This document shows, in pieces, positions 14,568 to 22,841 of a stretch of 41,571 bases of DNA (position 1 is the stretch's first letter; each line of letters starts with the position of its first letter). The position numbers and the translations under genes are program-made. Origin of the DNA: a virus; IMG/VR virus record IMGVR_UViG_3300033998_000451, positions 1 to 41,571 of that record; one strand, given 5' to 3'. Below the pieces are notes generated by a model that was given only the letters and a program-made list of their open reading frames with translations, was not told where the DNA came from and ran no database searches.

Positions 14568-14999
14568 TTAAGCCCCTTCAATACCTTCAGCTTTAAAGTC
14601 AATGTCCTCTTCCATGATGTCTTTACCTGCCTTGAGCTTTAGCCCCAGGTCGCTAATTTTGCAATTCAGTAAGCGATAACGACCGACAAAGCCCTTCTCC
14701 GGGGCATTGATGTTGACGATAATAGTAAACCTGGGCGACGGCGGAATACGGCTGCCTCGTTTCAAGGAAGACTGTCCCCAAATGCGCTTGATAATGTCGA
14801 GCAGCATATGCCCGCGCTTCAACTTGCCTTCGATTTTGATTTCGCCATCCAGAATGGCTGGGATACGCTCGCCGAGCTCCAGGTATTCTTCGGTGTCCTC
14901 CTTGATGGAGAACTCGGCTTCCTGGTAGTCTCCCACGAGCTCAGGTCCTTGGGGTCCGGTAATCAGCACCGATGCATCATAACCCTGGATTTTAGCCAC
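14568..14999 (-). CDS. Tail tube protein (XkdM-like)
   Basis: A 143-residue beta-rich protein following the sheath region. It has the typical start 'GYDASVLITGPQGPELVGDYQEAEFSIKE' (in part), GEIKIEGKLKRG, and a C-terminal RLLNCKISDLGLKLKAGKD then EEDIDFKAEGIEGA. This is the pattern of contractile tail-tube proteins. It starts at GTG 14999; its AAGGAGGTG lies within the last codons of the ferredoxin gene, with an 8-bp overlap. Confidence 0.85.
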   Translation of the reverse strand: MAKIQGYDASVLITGPQGPELVGDYQEAEFSIKEDTEEYLELGERIPAILDGEIKIEGKLKRGHMLLDIIKRIWGQSSLKRGSRIPPSPRFTIIVNINAPEKGFVGRYRLLNCKISDLGLKLKAGKDIMEEDIDFKAEGIEGA

Positions 15000-15204
15000 G
15001 CTTCTTCACCTCCTTGGTGGTTTCGGGCGGCTTAACTTCCTGTTCAATACTCAAAGCTTTGACCGGACAGGAGGCTATGCATAAACCGCACTCTACGCAT
15101 TCACCCGCTATCACCGCTTTCCCGTTCTCCAGCTTCAATGCCCCGGTGGGGCAGGCCGGGAGGCACAACCCACAGCCGGGGCAGGTATTCTTAATCTTCA
15201 GCAT
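14992..15204 (-). CDS. 2[4Fe-4S] ferredoxin encoded inside the tail operon
   Basis: A 70-residue protein with two complete C-x2-C-x2-C-x3-C-P clusters: CPGCGLCLPACP (residues 8-19) and CVECGLCIASCP (residues about 36-47), the bacterial 2[4Fe-4S] ferredoxin fold with internal two-fold repeat. The tail is a charged linker (EQEVKPPETTKEVKKRG). It begins 13 bp after the sheath stop, behind AGAGGTGAT, and its 3' end supplies the ribosome site of the tube gene, so it is fully built into the late operon. Ferredoxins carry low-potential electrons in anaerobes; in this setting either electron transfer or a structural Fe-S part of the tail is possible. Confidence 0.92.
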   Translation of the reverse strand: MLKIKNTCPGCGLCLPACPTGALKLENGKAVIAGECVECGLCIASCPVKALSIEQEVKPPETTKEVKKRG

Positions 15205-15217
15205 CGCTCATCACCTC

Positions 15218-16621
15218 TTACGCCGTGGTCAGGAGCCGCTGTACGGCCACGTCGATGTAGTCGGAAGCATAAACTGGCCGCACGCGCACCTTGACGTTCA
15301 GTATGCGGGCCGCAATGGTCTCAGGAGTATTGTTGGTATCGTCGCAGATTGTGGGCTTGTAATCGTAAATCTCGCCCTTGCGCTTCTTGTTCTCCAAGTG
15401 GGCATCAATCTGGGCAGCTACCGCCATCCTGAGCTCCGGAGTGTTCTCCTCCGAAATGGCCCACTGGAGGGCATCATAAATCTCCATCTCCAGCTGGTCG
15501 AACTGCCGCCTGATGTTTGTCTGATTCCATGCCGGGTCAGAAGAGAGTGTCAAGCCGTTCCTAATGCGATAACCCCGCCCGGGCACCAAGGTGATAGGAG
15601 AAATGCGGGCCAGGGTAAGAGCCTTTACCTCGGCGTCGGTAAAGTAACGCTCTGTCCCTGTAATGCCCACGATTTCCTTGTTGCTCGGGCTTTGCTGTGA
15701 AGCCAATACCGCAAGCCTGCCGGCATAGTATCCGTCGGGAGCAACGTAAGTTCCAGCTTCTTCAAGCGGCTCCAGCCACGGATAAGTCATGATGGCCCTC
15801 ATGCTGTCCAGCTCTGTAGTTACCTGGGTGGCCGCATCAACCGTGAGCCCGGGAGCGGTATTAAGTACCGCCATGCGCAAGCCCTGCCCGATAGTGGCCG
15901 CCGCGCAGTGGGCGATTAACGCCGCATAAATCTGCTCCGAATACTGCTGGGCGCAGACCACGATTGCTACCCGAACCGGCTCCAAAGCCTTAAGCCCGGT
16001 CCTGTTGCCCTGTGCGTCGATGGTGCCAATGTAATCGCTGTCGGTGGTATCAGCACCGTCATTGCCACCGGAAAGTGGAGTGGCAGTGATATTGGCTGGG
16101 ATGTTAGTGGCTCCCGTGGCTTTGCTCAGTTTCACCAGATTAGACTTAACACTGCCCAGGTTATCCAGAGTAAGGTTATCGTGTGTTTCGGAAACCTTGC
16201 CGTAGGTCACAACGAGCTTAAAGGTCCCGGTCTGGGTCCCGCTTGCTACGGCTACTTTGATGTCGTTGCCCCAAGTCCCAGGTGTGACAGCCTCTACCAA
16301 TACGCTCTCGCCATTGGTGCCGTCCTTTAAGACCAGGCTGGCCGCCTTAAGGTTGGGGCTGCCGATTCGCACAACTTTTAAGTCATTTGCCCCTTGGTGG
16401 AAAGCCCCACGGGCCGTCAAATACCCAGTCAGGCCGGGCTTGTGTTCCCCAAAAACTTCAATCAGTTGCTCCAGGCTCCCAATGGTCACCGGTGTATTAA
16501 CCGGACCCTTAGAAAAAGTCCCCACGATACCGATGGACGCAAGACTCACCGATGGAGTAGGGCGAGGGCCCACATCCGATTCGTCCACGGCTACGCGGGG
16601 GACGATGTACTCAAGCGCCAT
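15218..16621 (-). CDS. Contractile tail sheath protein
   Basis: A 467-residue sheath protein. It has the typical N-terminus (VSLASIGIVGTFSKGPVNTP, then VTIGSLEQLIEVFGE), the domain GRLAVLASQQSPSNKEIVG near 325, a PISPITLVPGRGYRIRNGLTL-like segment, and the C-terminal INAR-type region (AQIDAHLENKKRKGEIYDY). The sheath contracts to drive the tube into the cell and shows this is a myovirus-type tail. An inserted beta domain (about 90-190; GTWGNDIKVAVASGTQTG) is similar to those common in clostridial phage sheaths. Confidence 0.95.
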   Translation of the reverse strand: MALEYIVPRVAVDESDVGPRPTPSVSLASIGIVGTFSKGPVNTPVTIGSLEQLIEVFGEHKPGLTGYLTARGAFHQGANDLKVVRIGSPNLKAASLVLKDGTNGESVLVEAVTPGTWGNDIKVAVASGTQTGTFKLVVTYGKVSETHDNLTLDNLGSVKSNLVKLSKATGATNIPANITATPLSGGNDGADTTDSDYIGTIDAQGNRTGLKALEPVRVAIVVCAQQYSEQIYAALIAHCAAATIGQGLRMAVLNTAPGLTVDAATQVTTELDSMRAIMTYPWLEPLEEAGTYVAPDGYYAGRLAVLASQQSPSNKEIVGITGTERYFTDAEVKALTLARISPITLVPGRGYRIRNGLTLSSDPAWNQTNIRRQFDQLEMEIYDALQWAISEENTPELRMAVAAQIDAHLENKKRKGEIYDYKPTICDDTNNTPETIAARILNVKVRVRPVYASDYIDVAVQRLLTTA

Positions 16622-16635
16622 TTATCCATACCCCC

Positions 16636-17100
16636 TTATTGTCCGATTTCAGCATTCACGCTACCCACAGTCGGGTAAGTTTCTTTTCTCACCCGCTCAG
16701 CCGAATAATCAACCTCATAGGTTATTTCAGCCAGGTGCAAAAGCAGCCCCTGGTTTGCCTCAGCGGTCAAGTATTCGATTTGGCTGATGAAACCGCCGTC
16801 CACCAAACCACCGAGAGTGCGGTTTTCGTTAAGGCAATAGCGGACAGTATGGGCAAGTTCACGCACCGCAGCCTCGCCGGCGGCAGGGTCTTTGTCCCTG
16901 GTCCAGACCACTATTTTTAATGTTGCGGATGCCGCGTCCACAGACCTGGTGTCCGGCGCAAACACTTCCTTTTCGATTCCCACGCTCACGCCAGGTGCTT
17001 TCAGGGTTATAAGGCCGTTCACCGGCTGCCATTCCTGAATTTGGGCTAAAGCAGGGTCGTTTTTGAGCACGGTAAGCACGGCATTCGCAATGTCTATCAT
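16636..17100 (-). CDS. Mu gp37-like neck/tail terminator candidate
   Basis: A 154-residue protein with alternating strands (APGVSVGIEKEVFAPDTRSV, TLKIVVWTRDKDPAAGEAAV) and a helix RELAHTVRYCLNENRTLGG, then EITYEVDYSAERVR. The shape and position (after the virion morphogenesis protein, before the sheath) fit tail terminator or Mu gp37-type proteins that close the tail tube. Family assignment is by gene order and general pattern. Confidence 0.6.
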   Translation of the reverse strand: MIDIANAVLTVLKNDPALAQIQEWQPVNGLITLKAPGVSVGIEKEVFAPDTRSVDAASATLKIVVWTRDKDPAAGEAAVRELAHTVRYCLNENRTLGGLVDGGFISQIEYLTAEANQGLLLHLAEITYEVDYSAERVRKETYPTVGSVNAEIGQ

Positions 17101-17693
17101 GGCAATTTCCCCTCAAGTAAATAGTCACGGGTGGCCAATATGATAGCCCGCTTATCCTCGTCCTGGACCAGCAAGAATGGCCGTGCCGGTATACGGGCCT
17201 CGCGCAGTCTTAAAAATCCGCCAGCAGTGGGGACGAAAAGGAAGCGATACCGCTTCGGCCTTACCACTCCGCCGAGCTGGTGAATGCGAGCATATGGCAA
17301 AGATGAACCTATTTCAACGTAGGTATCGCCAATCCGGCCTATCTCAATACTTTTCTTCAGGTCACCCGAGCGTTGTAGGATTTTACCCCCTGCTACATAC
17401 CGCTGGACATAACGCTGTTCAATGGACCTGCGTCCTCTCTCACCAGCCCGCTGCCAAGCCTTGGTGCTTTGGGCCCTTGCTATCGCCTGCCCCTCATATA
17501 TTGCCTTGGTGAGCTCACTCCACGGCTTCCACCTTGGACGGCCCTGTTCCTCAAAGTTGCGGGCAACGCTTTGGAGGAGGATGTTTCCGGCTGCCCGCAT
17601 TAGCGGCCTGGTCTTTATTCCCCGCTGGGCCATGCTGTCTATTACGTTCATAGCTGCTTCTAAGCCCTTTACCTCAATCTCAACCTTTACCAC
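17097..17693 (-). CDS. Phage virion morphogenesis protein (Mu gpG/P2 gpS-like)
   Basis: A 198-residue protein of the virion morphogenesis family involved in tail completion or head-tail joining. Visible features: PLMRAAGNILLQSVARNFEE, the aromatic PRWKPWSELTKAIYEGQ, ILQRSGDLKKSIEIG and PYARIHQLGGVVRPKRYRFL, ending ARIPARPFLLV. It starts at GTG 17693 with a 7-bp overlap with the preceding gene. Confidence 0.88.
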   Translation of the reverse strand: MVKVEIEVKGLEAAMNVIDSMAQRGIKTRPLMRAAGNILLQSVARNFEEQGRPRWKPWSELTKAIYEGQAIARAQSTKAWQRAGERGRRSIEQRYVQRYVAGGKILQRSGDLKKSIEIGRIGDTYVEIGSSLPYARIHQLGGVVRPKRYRFLFVPTAGGFLRLREARIPARPFLLVQDEDKRAIILATRDYLLEGKLP

Positions 17694-18106
17694 TGGCCCA
17701 GCACCTCCTCTAACGGGCTGGGACCTTTCGCTGTTGAAGCGATGCAGGGTCTCATGCCCGGGCTTACGCCTTCCGCCAGCACTACGCCAGGGTAGTTGTC
17801 CAGCAGTCCATCCGTCACCACACGCTCTAGGTCCTGTTGTGCCCGCTTGAACAAGACCTCCCCATAGGTGGTCTGGTCCTTAAACCGCTCCGTGGTGTGC
17901 TCATCGAGAATGAAGCTGGCCGCCATATCCGCCGCAATGGAAGCAATAATCGGCGGGGTAGAAGCGAGGGGCACCACATAGCGCTTGGAAAGGTATGCGT
18001 CTATGCGTGCCCCTGCCTTTTCGATATACGGGATTATCGCCTCATCCGGTTCGTTGGCCAATAGCTGCGTCAGCTTTCGCACGTTATCTGGCGAGCAGTA
18101 CATCAT
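17687..18106 (-). CDS. Mu gp36-like protein (DUF1320), head-tail connector
   Basis: A 139-residue helical protein of the DUF1320/gp36 type. Characteristic features are the N-terminal YCSPDNVRKLTQLLANEPDE, KAGARIDAYLSKRYVVPLA and ASFILDEHTTERFKD. Proteins of this fold act as head-completion adaptors below the portal. The order capsid, gp36, gpG is the same as in Mu. Confidence 0.88.
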   Translation of the reverse strand: MMYCSPDNVRKLTQLLANEPDEAIIPYIEKAGARIDAYLSKRYVVPLASTPPIIASIAADMAASFILDEHTTERFKDQTTYGEVLFKRAQQDLERVVTDGLLDNYPGVVLAEGVSPGMRPCIASTAKGPSPLEEVLGQW

Positions 18107-18117
18107 TGCTCACCACC

Positions 18118-19434
18118 TTAAGCCGCAACGGTAGCCACCACAATCCACTCAGGATACCTTACGTAAGGCAGTCCAGCACGGCCCACCTGCAAGAGCACGC
18201 CGGGCGGATTGGGCGGCACGGTCTCAACCGAGCGGCTCCAAATACCCGGCTGGCCAGCGGGATGCTCGCCAATCACGAAGTCGGTGCGGCCAAGAGGCTC
18301 GCCAGCAGCTGCTTTGCAGCAGATGATTACCTTGTTGTCTGGAATCATCTTCTTGACAGTCCTAACAAGCCCCTGTCCGGTAATTACAATGGGCGAACCG
18401 GTAATGGTAGCGCTGATATTGCCGCTCTTGGTAACCTCAATGCTTTGGTCCTTCTTTGGCTCTTTCGGGGTCAGGGTGATGGTATCACTGGACACTGTTG
18501 CCCTCACTGGCATGAATGGATTGCCGTTGATAAAGTTAGCTAACGCAATGGCTACTTTACTCTTGGTATCCCCGGCCACCGCAGTATAGACCCCGCTGCT
18601 CACGCCACCGATAATGAGCTCGATGGTGTCGCCTTCATTGATGGTCGTTGCGGTTACCTTCACGGTTGCAGTTGGCACAGTAGCAGGAGTTAGTTCCTCG
18701 TAAACTGCGTCCTGAACAACAATTTCAAGCCCGGCAATCCTGGCAAGTTCCCCGTTCTGGAATACCACGAAGCCGGTATCTCTTGCCGATTCACCGCGAG
18801 CAATCACCTGTGCATTGCGGCTTAGTTTAGAACGCATTACGGAAGTCATGATTATATGGGTTGGCTGGACCTTACCGTTATTGTAGATGAGCTGCTTCCA
18901 ATCCTCGATGTCGTCGATGGGCTTAGCATTGGCCAGGTCGGTCCAGGCGGTAGAAGCATTCACAAAGTGTTCCGCCGGAATGCCTGCCGAGACGTTGACC
19001 GTTTGCTCGGTCCTCGGGTCAGTGTAGTTGATGCCTCCCAAAAGCATCTGGCTGCGCAGGAAGTCAAAGAGCAAATCGTTCCTGGCCACCAGGCGCTTCA
19101 TGGTATCGGCCACAATTTGTTTGCCATACTTCTCGTTTAAGGTCCCCGGCTGGCGCAGGTTGTTAATAGTGTTCTGGTCTAAGTAGTCGGACTCACGGCT
19201 GTAGACCGGAGACACGTCCATGGATTGAACAGTAGCCCTGTCAGCGAAGGTATCGGGCTTTTTCGGGTCTACGATAGGAGCAATGCCCACTCCGTTGTAG
19301 ACTCTCTCAATCTTCACGCTGTAGTTAGGCACGTTGCGGCTGGGGAAAAACTGTCCAATCGTGGTATCGAAGTTCTCGAAAGTCTTTGCAAGCTCGGTTA
19401 AGACAGTAAACTCAAGAGCAGTAAGTTCGGGCAT
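18118..19434 (-). CDS. Major capsid protein (HK97 fold) with inserted beta domain
   Basis: A 438-residue protein. Flanking regions are HK97-type (N-terminal SVKIERVYNGVGIAPIVDP, central GKQIVADTMKRLVARNDLLF, C-terminal AGLPYVRYPEWIVVATVAA), resembling capsid protein E-type subunits. Between residues about 250 and 350 there is a beta-sandwich-like insertion (VKVTATTINEGDTIELIIGG, AVAGDTKSKVAIALANFING, VSSDTITLTPKEP) of a type also seen in phage tail and surface domains, which probably projects from the capsid. The stop of the upstream gene overlaps the start (TAATG). Confidence 0.85.
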   Translation of the reverse strand: MPELTALEFTVLTELAKTFENFDTTIGQFFPSRNVPNYSVKIERVYNGVGIAPIVDPKKPDTFADRATVQSMDVSPVYSRESDYLDQNTINNLRQPGTLNEKYGKQIVADTMKRLVARNDLLFDFLRSQMLLGGINYTDPRTEQTVNVSAGIPAEHFVNASTAWTDLANAKPIDDIEDWKQLIYNNGKVQPTHIIMTSVMRSKLSRNAQVIARGESARDTGFVVFQNGELARIAGLEIVVQDAVYEELTPATVPTATVKVTATTINEGDTIELIIGGVSSGVYTAVAGDTKSKVAIALANFINGNPFMPVRATVSSDTITLTPKEPKKDQSIEVTKSGNISATITGSPIVITGQGLVRTVKKMIPDNKVIICCKAAAGEPLGRTDFVIGEHPAGQPGIWSRSVETVPPNPPGVLLQVGRAGLPYVRYPEWIVVATVAA

Positions 19435-20762
19435 TACTTATCAGCTCCTTTCTTCAGTTCTGGAACTACATCGCCGTAGATTTCGGCAGCGCTACCAGGT
19501 TTTACGCTCTCCTGAGCGCCTAACTGGGCAAACTTAATCCTGCTACCCTCCGGCAAAGCCTCCAGTAGCTCAAAGATGAGGCCAGAGAGTTTAGCGGTCT
19601 TGTCTTCAGCAAGCTTAATGGTCTCGTCAGCCGGCAAGGCGAGCAGTATCTCCTTAGCCTTGTTGCACATCACGGGTGGGATACCCTTAGCCACAAGCTC
19701 GGAAAGGCGCTTTTCGATTTCCACCTTTCTGGTCTGGGCCTCGGCAGCCTTCAACCTCGCCTCGGTTTCGGCCAGTTTCTGCTTCATGGCCTCGATTTCC
19801 GCAAGGTTAACTTTCACATCGTCCTGCAAATTCTTATCCTCCTTTTTGCCGCCAAACAGTTTACCAATCTGCTCAGCGAGCTGCCTCAAAAGGCTGTTGT
19901 TCTCCTGTAAAAGCTCTTTAGTTTCCACTTCGTTATCCACCTCCGCATAGTCAAGGTAAATAGTGTCAGGCGGGTCGGATAGAACCCTCGCCTCGGGTAA
20001 TCTCGTCAAAAATGGCTCATTGGTCAGGGCTATCGCAGTAAGCACCGGGCCCTTACGCTCCCCAGTCTCCTTGTCCACATAGTCCGGGGTATATTCGGCG
20101 CTGGCAAAGCGGTAGCGGCCAGTCTTGACCATCTCCAGCACTTCCGGCGAAGTGGGCTCGGCTATGGCGTACAGCACGCCATTTTCTTCTACAATGTCCT
20201 TAACCCAGGCTTCCGCTGGCGCATCTCCAAAAGTAGCCTTGTGCCCAGCATCGTGCCCAAGCCGCACGAATACGGGGCGTCCAAGCACCCCTTCTTTGAA
20301 GTTCTTGACCATCTGAGCAAAAAGCTGCCTATCGGCTTTTATCTCGCCGTAGATAGGATGTTTCCACCTGCCAAGGCGGAAGAAGGGTATCTTCAATAAC
20401 CCCTGTTCGGCCAGCTTTTTACCCTCATCATCAACCCGGAGAACTTTGCCGTTTTTGTACTCGTACTTGCCACCGAGCAATCGCGATGCCGCAGCAGCTA
20501 TACGCTTGCCGATGATAGCCCATTCTTCGGGTGTGTACCCACCGGCTTCCCTCTGGCCTTCGTGGTTAAAGTAAGCAACCGCTGGCCTGATGTGGTCCTC
20601 ATCTATCGGATAAGCGTAGTTAACAGGGTCGCCATATTGCTCCGGGTTACTCGGGTAGTCTTTGGGTGGCGTAAGGTGGCCTTTGCCCTCCTTGAAGGAG
20701 ATGCCGTATTTTTTGGCCCGGACCTCGGCTTCCTTGCGCAGCTTTTCCCTCTCGTCGCTCAC
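19434..20762 (-). CDS. Prohead protease fused to scaffold (Mu gpI-like)
   Basis: A 442-residue protein. Residues 1-110 form a DUF6582-like segment (PPKDYPSNPEQYGDPVNYAYP, HIRPAVAYFNHEGQREAGGY). Residues about 120-270 resemble the Mu I-protein protease (GEIKADRQLFAQMVKNFKEG, RPVFVRLGHDAGHKATFGDA, RYRFASAEYTPDY, LTAIALTNEPFL) with the H and S expected of a herpes/Mu-type serine protease. Residues about 285-370 are a coiled coil (EVETKELLQENNSLLRQLAE, AEIEAMKQKLAETEARLKAA), the scaffold part. It starts with GTG. It directs procapsid assembly and maturation. Confidence 0.85.
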   Translation of the reverse strand: MSDEREKLRKEAEVRAKKYGISFKEGKGHLTPPKDYPSNPEQYGDPVNYAYPIDEDHIRPAVAYFNHEGQREAGGYTPEEWAIIGKRIAAAASRLLGGKYEYKNGKVLRVDDEGKKLAEQGLLKIPFFRLGRWKHPIYGEIKADRQLFAQMVKNFKEGVLGRPVFVRLGHDAGHKATFGDAPAEAWVKDIVEENGVLYAIAEPTSPEVLEMVKTGRYRFASAEYTPDYVDKETGERKGPVLTAIALTNEPFLTRLPEARVLSDPPDTIYLDYAEVDNEVETKELLQENNSLLRQLAEQIGKLFGGKKEDKNLQDDVKVNLAEIEAMKQKLAETEARLKAAEAQTRKVEIEKRLSELVAKGIPPVMCNKAKEILLALPADETIKLAEDKTAKLSGLIFELLEALPEGSRIKFAQLGAQESVKPGSAAEIYGDVVPELKKGADK

Positions 20763-20777
20763 TTACTTCACCTCCTT

Positions 20778-21587
20778 TCAGTCTAACCCGCCGGCCCGCC
20801 ATCCCTTGGGTAGCGGCACCACGTTGGACCAGTCCAAAGTTTCCGGCGTGATGTACTCCGGCTGGTAGCGCGAGTAAATTGGGGTTAACACTGACCTGCA
20901 TCTCCCGTGGAGCGGGGGAGTGTTGTAAGGCAGTGCCGGGTCGTCTATGGCCATCACCAGCCCGTGCCTGGAGCGGCACTGGGGCGAGGTGCGGGAATCC
21001 ATCACTGCCGAAAAGCGAACATAATCTACCTTGGCCTCTTTGAACGAAATCAGCCTTCCCCGGTTATAAGCGTAGGTCGTTTCAGTGGTCACGATAAGGC
21101 TTGCTCTATCCCTGGCGGAATCGAGCACTTTAGCGATTTCCTCCTCGGCTTCTTTGCGGGGTAAGCCACCAAGGTGGCTGATGAGCACCTTCTTTACGGC
21201 ATTGATTAGGTCGCTCTCAAATACACCGGATAGGACCAGTTGCCTTGCTTCCAAAGCACGCATGGCCTGGACCGGCATTACTTTGATGTCGCCTTCGTAG
21301 TTGAAGTTAAACTCCGGCAGCTCATAATCCGCCAGCTCTCTCCGTCTAGCAGCGGCGCATAACTTTTTCCCGTGTGCCCGGCCTGCAGCAAATACTTTCC
21401 CCACGTGCTCGGCCAGTATCTTGTAGAGCGATAGCCTTGTCGTAGGGTGCCACCTTTGTATCTCCTCCGCCTTACCCCAGGGCAAGCGGGCCAGAGCCTC
21501 GCTAAGCCAACGGGCTATTTTCTTCAGCACCTCTTCCTCGGCTTTATCCAGTTCCTTTGCAAACTTCAGCTCTAAGTCATCTCTCAT
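20778..21587 (-). CDS. Mu gpF-like head morphogenesis protein (SPP1 gp7 family)
   Basis: A 269-residue helical protein ending in the conserved cysteine/histidine region of the phage Mu F-like family: VMDSRTSPQCRSRHG, PALPYNTPPLHGRCRS. It is a minor head protein attached to the portal. It follows the portal gene with a 4-bp ATGA overlap and precedes the protease/scaffold gene, the Mu order. Confidence 0.92.
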   Translation of the reverse strand: MRDDLELKFAKELDKAEEEVLKKIARWLSEALARLPWGKAEEIQRWHPTTRLSLYKILAEHVGKVFAAGRAHGKKLCAAARRRELADYELPEFNFNYEGDIKVMPVQAMRALEARQLVLSGVFESDLINAVKKVLISHLGGLPRKEAEEEIAKVLDSARDRASLIVTTETTYAYNRGRLISFKEAKVDYVRFSAVMDSRTSPQCRSRHGLVMAIDDPALPYNTPPLHGRCRSVLTPIYSRYQPEYITPETLDWSNVVPLPKGWRAGGLD

Positions 21588-22837
21588 TCCTCACCACCTT
21601 CCGGTGCTCGCAGGTAGCGGGGGAATGCGTCTACCGCAGCCTGGGCTACTACCGAAGCAGGTTCCCGGTCAGGGAGCCCCAGTTTAGAGCGAGCCCACCG
21701 CAAATCCTCGGCCACCTGCGGGTCAAGGAAGCCAGCGTCCACAAGTTGGCGAAATGCTTCTGCATAAAGCTTCATGCTTTCCGCATCTGGCGGCTGCTCT
21801 GTAAAGGTGCCGTAGTCCGTCTGTGGACCAAAATTGTAGTCAATAAGCCTGCGGATAAGCTGCTCCAGCAGGTTCTCGGTGAGGTCCTGGTATATCGCTC
21901 TGGCCGCCAGGTAGAAAGCATCAAAATGCGATGCCCCCAGGGCATATGACCCAGTGCGCATACCCTCGTCTATGACCAGGCTGGGGATTAATAACCCCCG
22001 GCAAATCATCTTGTTGAGATACTGGATGGCTTGGCTAAAGGCTTCGCCAACTCCGGCTCCGCCGGTAGTGAGTGCCTTTATATCCGGTGCCTGGTCGGCG
22101 CTCTTTGCAAACGCCAGGGCAGTGCCGTTTTGGAGGTTTGCCAGCACCTTTACGGCGTAGTCAAGCTGATGAATATCCTCGCCGGTTTCCGGGTCTTTAA
22201 CTTCTGCGTCCGGGACCACAGCTACCACCAGAGGAGTGCCGAATTTGTCCAGGGCACGTCCCCACATCTTCAAGAAGGCGTCCTTAAGAAGCCAATTTTT
22301 TCGGATGCGCTTAAATAGGCTTTGGCCGTAGAGGTTCCCGAACCGTCCGCCTCTAACTAAAAGCACCGCCTTGTCTGGCGGTATAACGGCCTCCTGGGCT
22401 GCGAATAATCGCCTTTGCACTATCTCCTTCAGGTTGCCACTATCGTCTACCCGGAAGGAAATCGTAGCCGGGTGATAGGTGGCCAGTTTTTCGAGCTTTA
22501 CCGTTGTGCCTTCCGGGTTCCAGACTATCTCGGTAACCGAAAACCCTGCCCAAAGGTAAGAAAGCATATCCTCCAGCGTTCGTATAAATGACCCTTTCAT
22601 CTGCTCAAGGGCATCATGGACGAACTGGGCTATCTGCGGATTTTCGTGGTGGTACTCGCCCAACATGGTGAGCACCACAAGAACCAGAAAGTCAAACGCC
22701 GCACCCACGGTTTCGTCCGTGTCCAGCATCCGCTGATATTCTTGAACGCTGATGCTATCGGGGTTGTAAACAGTGCCGTCAAACCGAGATAGAACCCAGT
22801 TTAGCTGGTTGCCTAATTGACCTGATTGTACTCCCAT
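21584..22837 (-). CDS. Portal protein (Mu gp29-like, DUF935)
   Basis: A 417-residue portal of the Mu gp29/DUF935 type: YQRMLDTDETVGAAFDFLVL, MLSYLWAGFSVTEIVWNPEG, LFKRIRKNWLLKDAFLKMWG, then RALDKFGTPLVVAVVPDAEV and LEQLIRRLIDYNFGP. It forms the dodecameric vertex through which DNA is packaged and ejected. It lies between terminase large subunit and the gpF-like gene. Confidence 0.93.
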   Translation of the reverse strand: MGVQSGQLGNQLNWVLSRFDGTVYNPDSISVQEYQRMLDTDETVGAAFDFLVLVVLTMLGEYHHENPQIAQFVHDALEQMKGSFIRTLEDMLSYLWAGFSVTEIVWNPEGTTVKLEKLATYHPATISFRVDDSGNLKEIVQRRLFAAQEAVIPPDKAVLLVRGGRFGNLYGQSLFKRIRKNWLLKDAFLKMWGRALDKFGTPLVVAVVPDAEVKDPETGEDIHQLDYAVKVLANLQNGTALAFAKSADQAPDIKALTTGGAGVGEAFSQAIQYLNKMICRGLLIPSLVIDEGMRTGSYALGASHFDAFYLAARAIYQDLTENLLEQLIRRLIDYNFGPQTDYGTFTEQPPDAESMKLYAEAFRQLVDAGFLDPQVAEDLRWARSKLGLPDREPASVVAQAAVDAFPRYLRAPEGGEE

Positions 22838-22841
22838 AAAA

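Noticed and set aside
15218-16621. Sheath and capsid insertion domains as DGR targets
   Set aside because: No segment in them resembles TR; only 3901-4018 matches the template.
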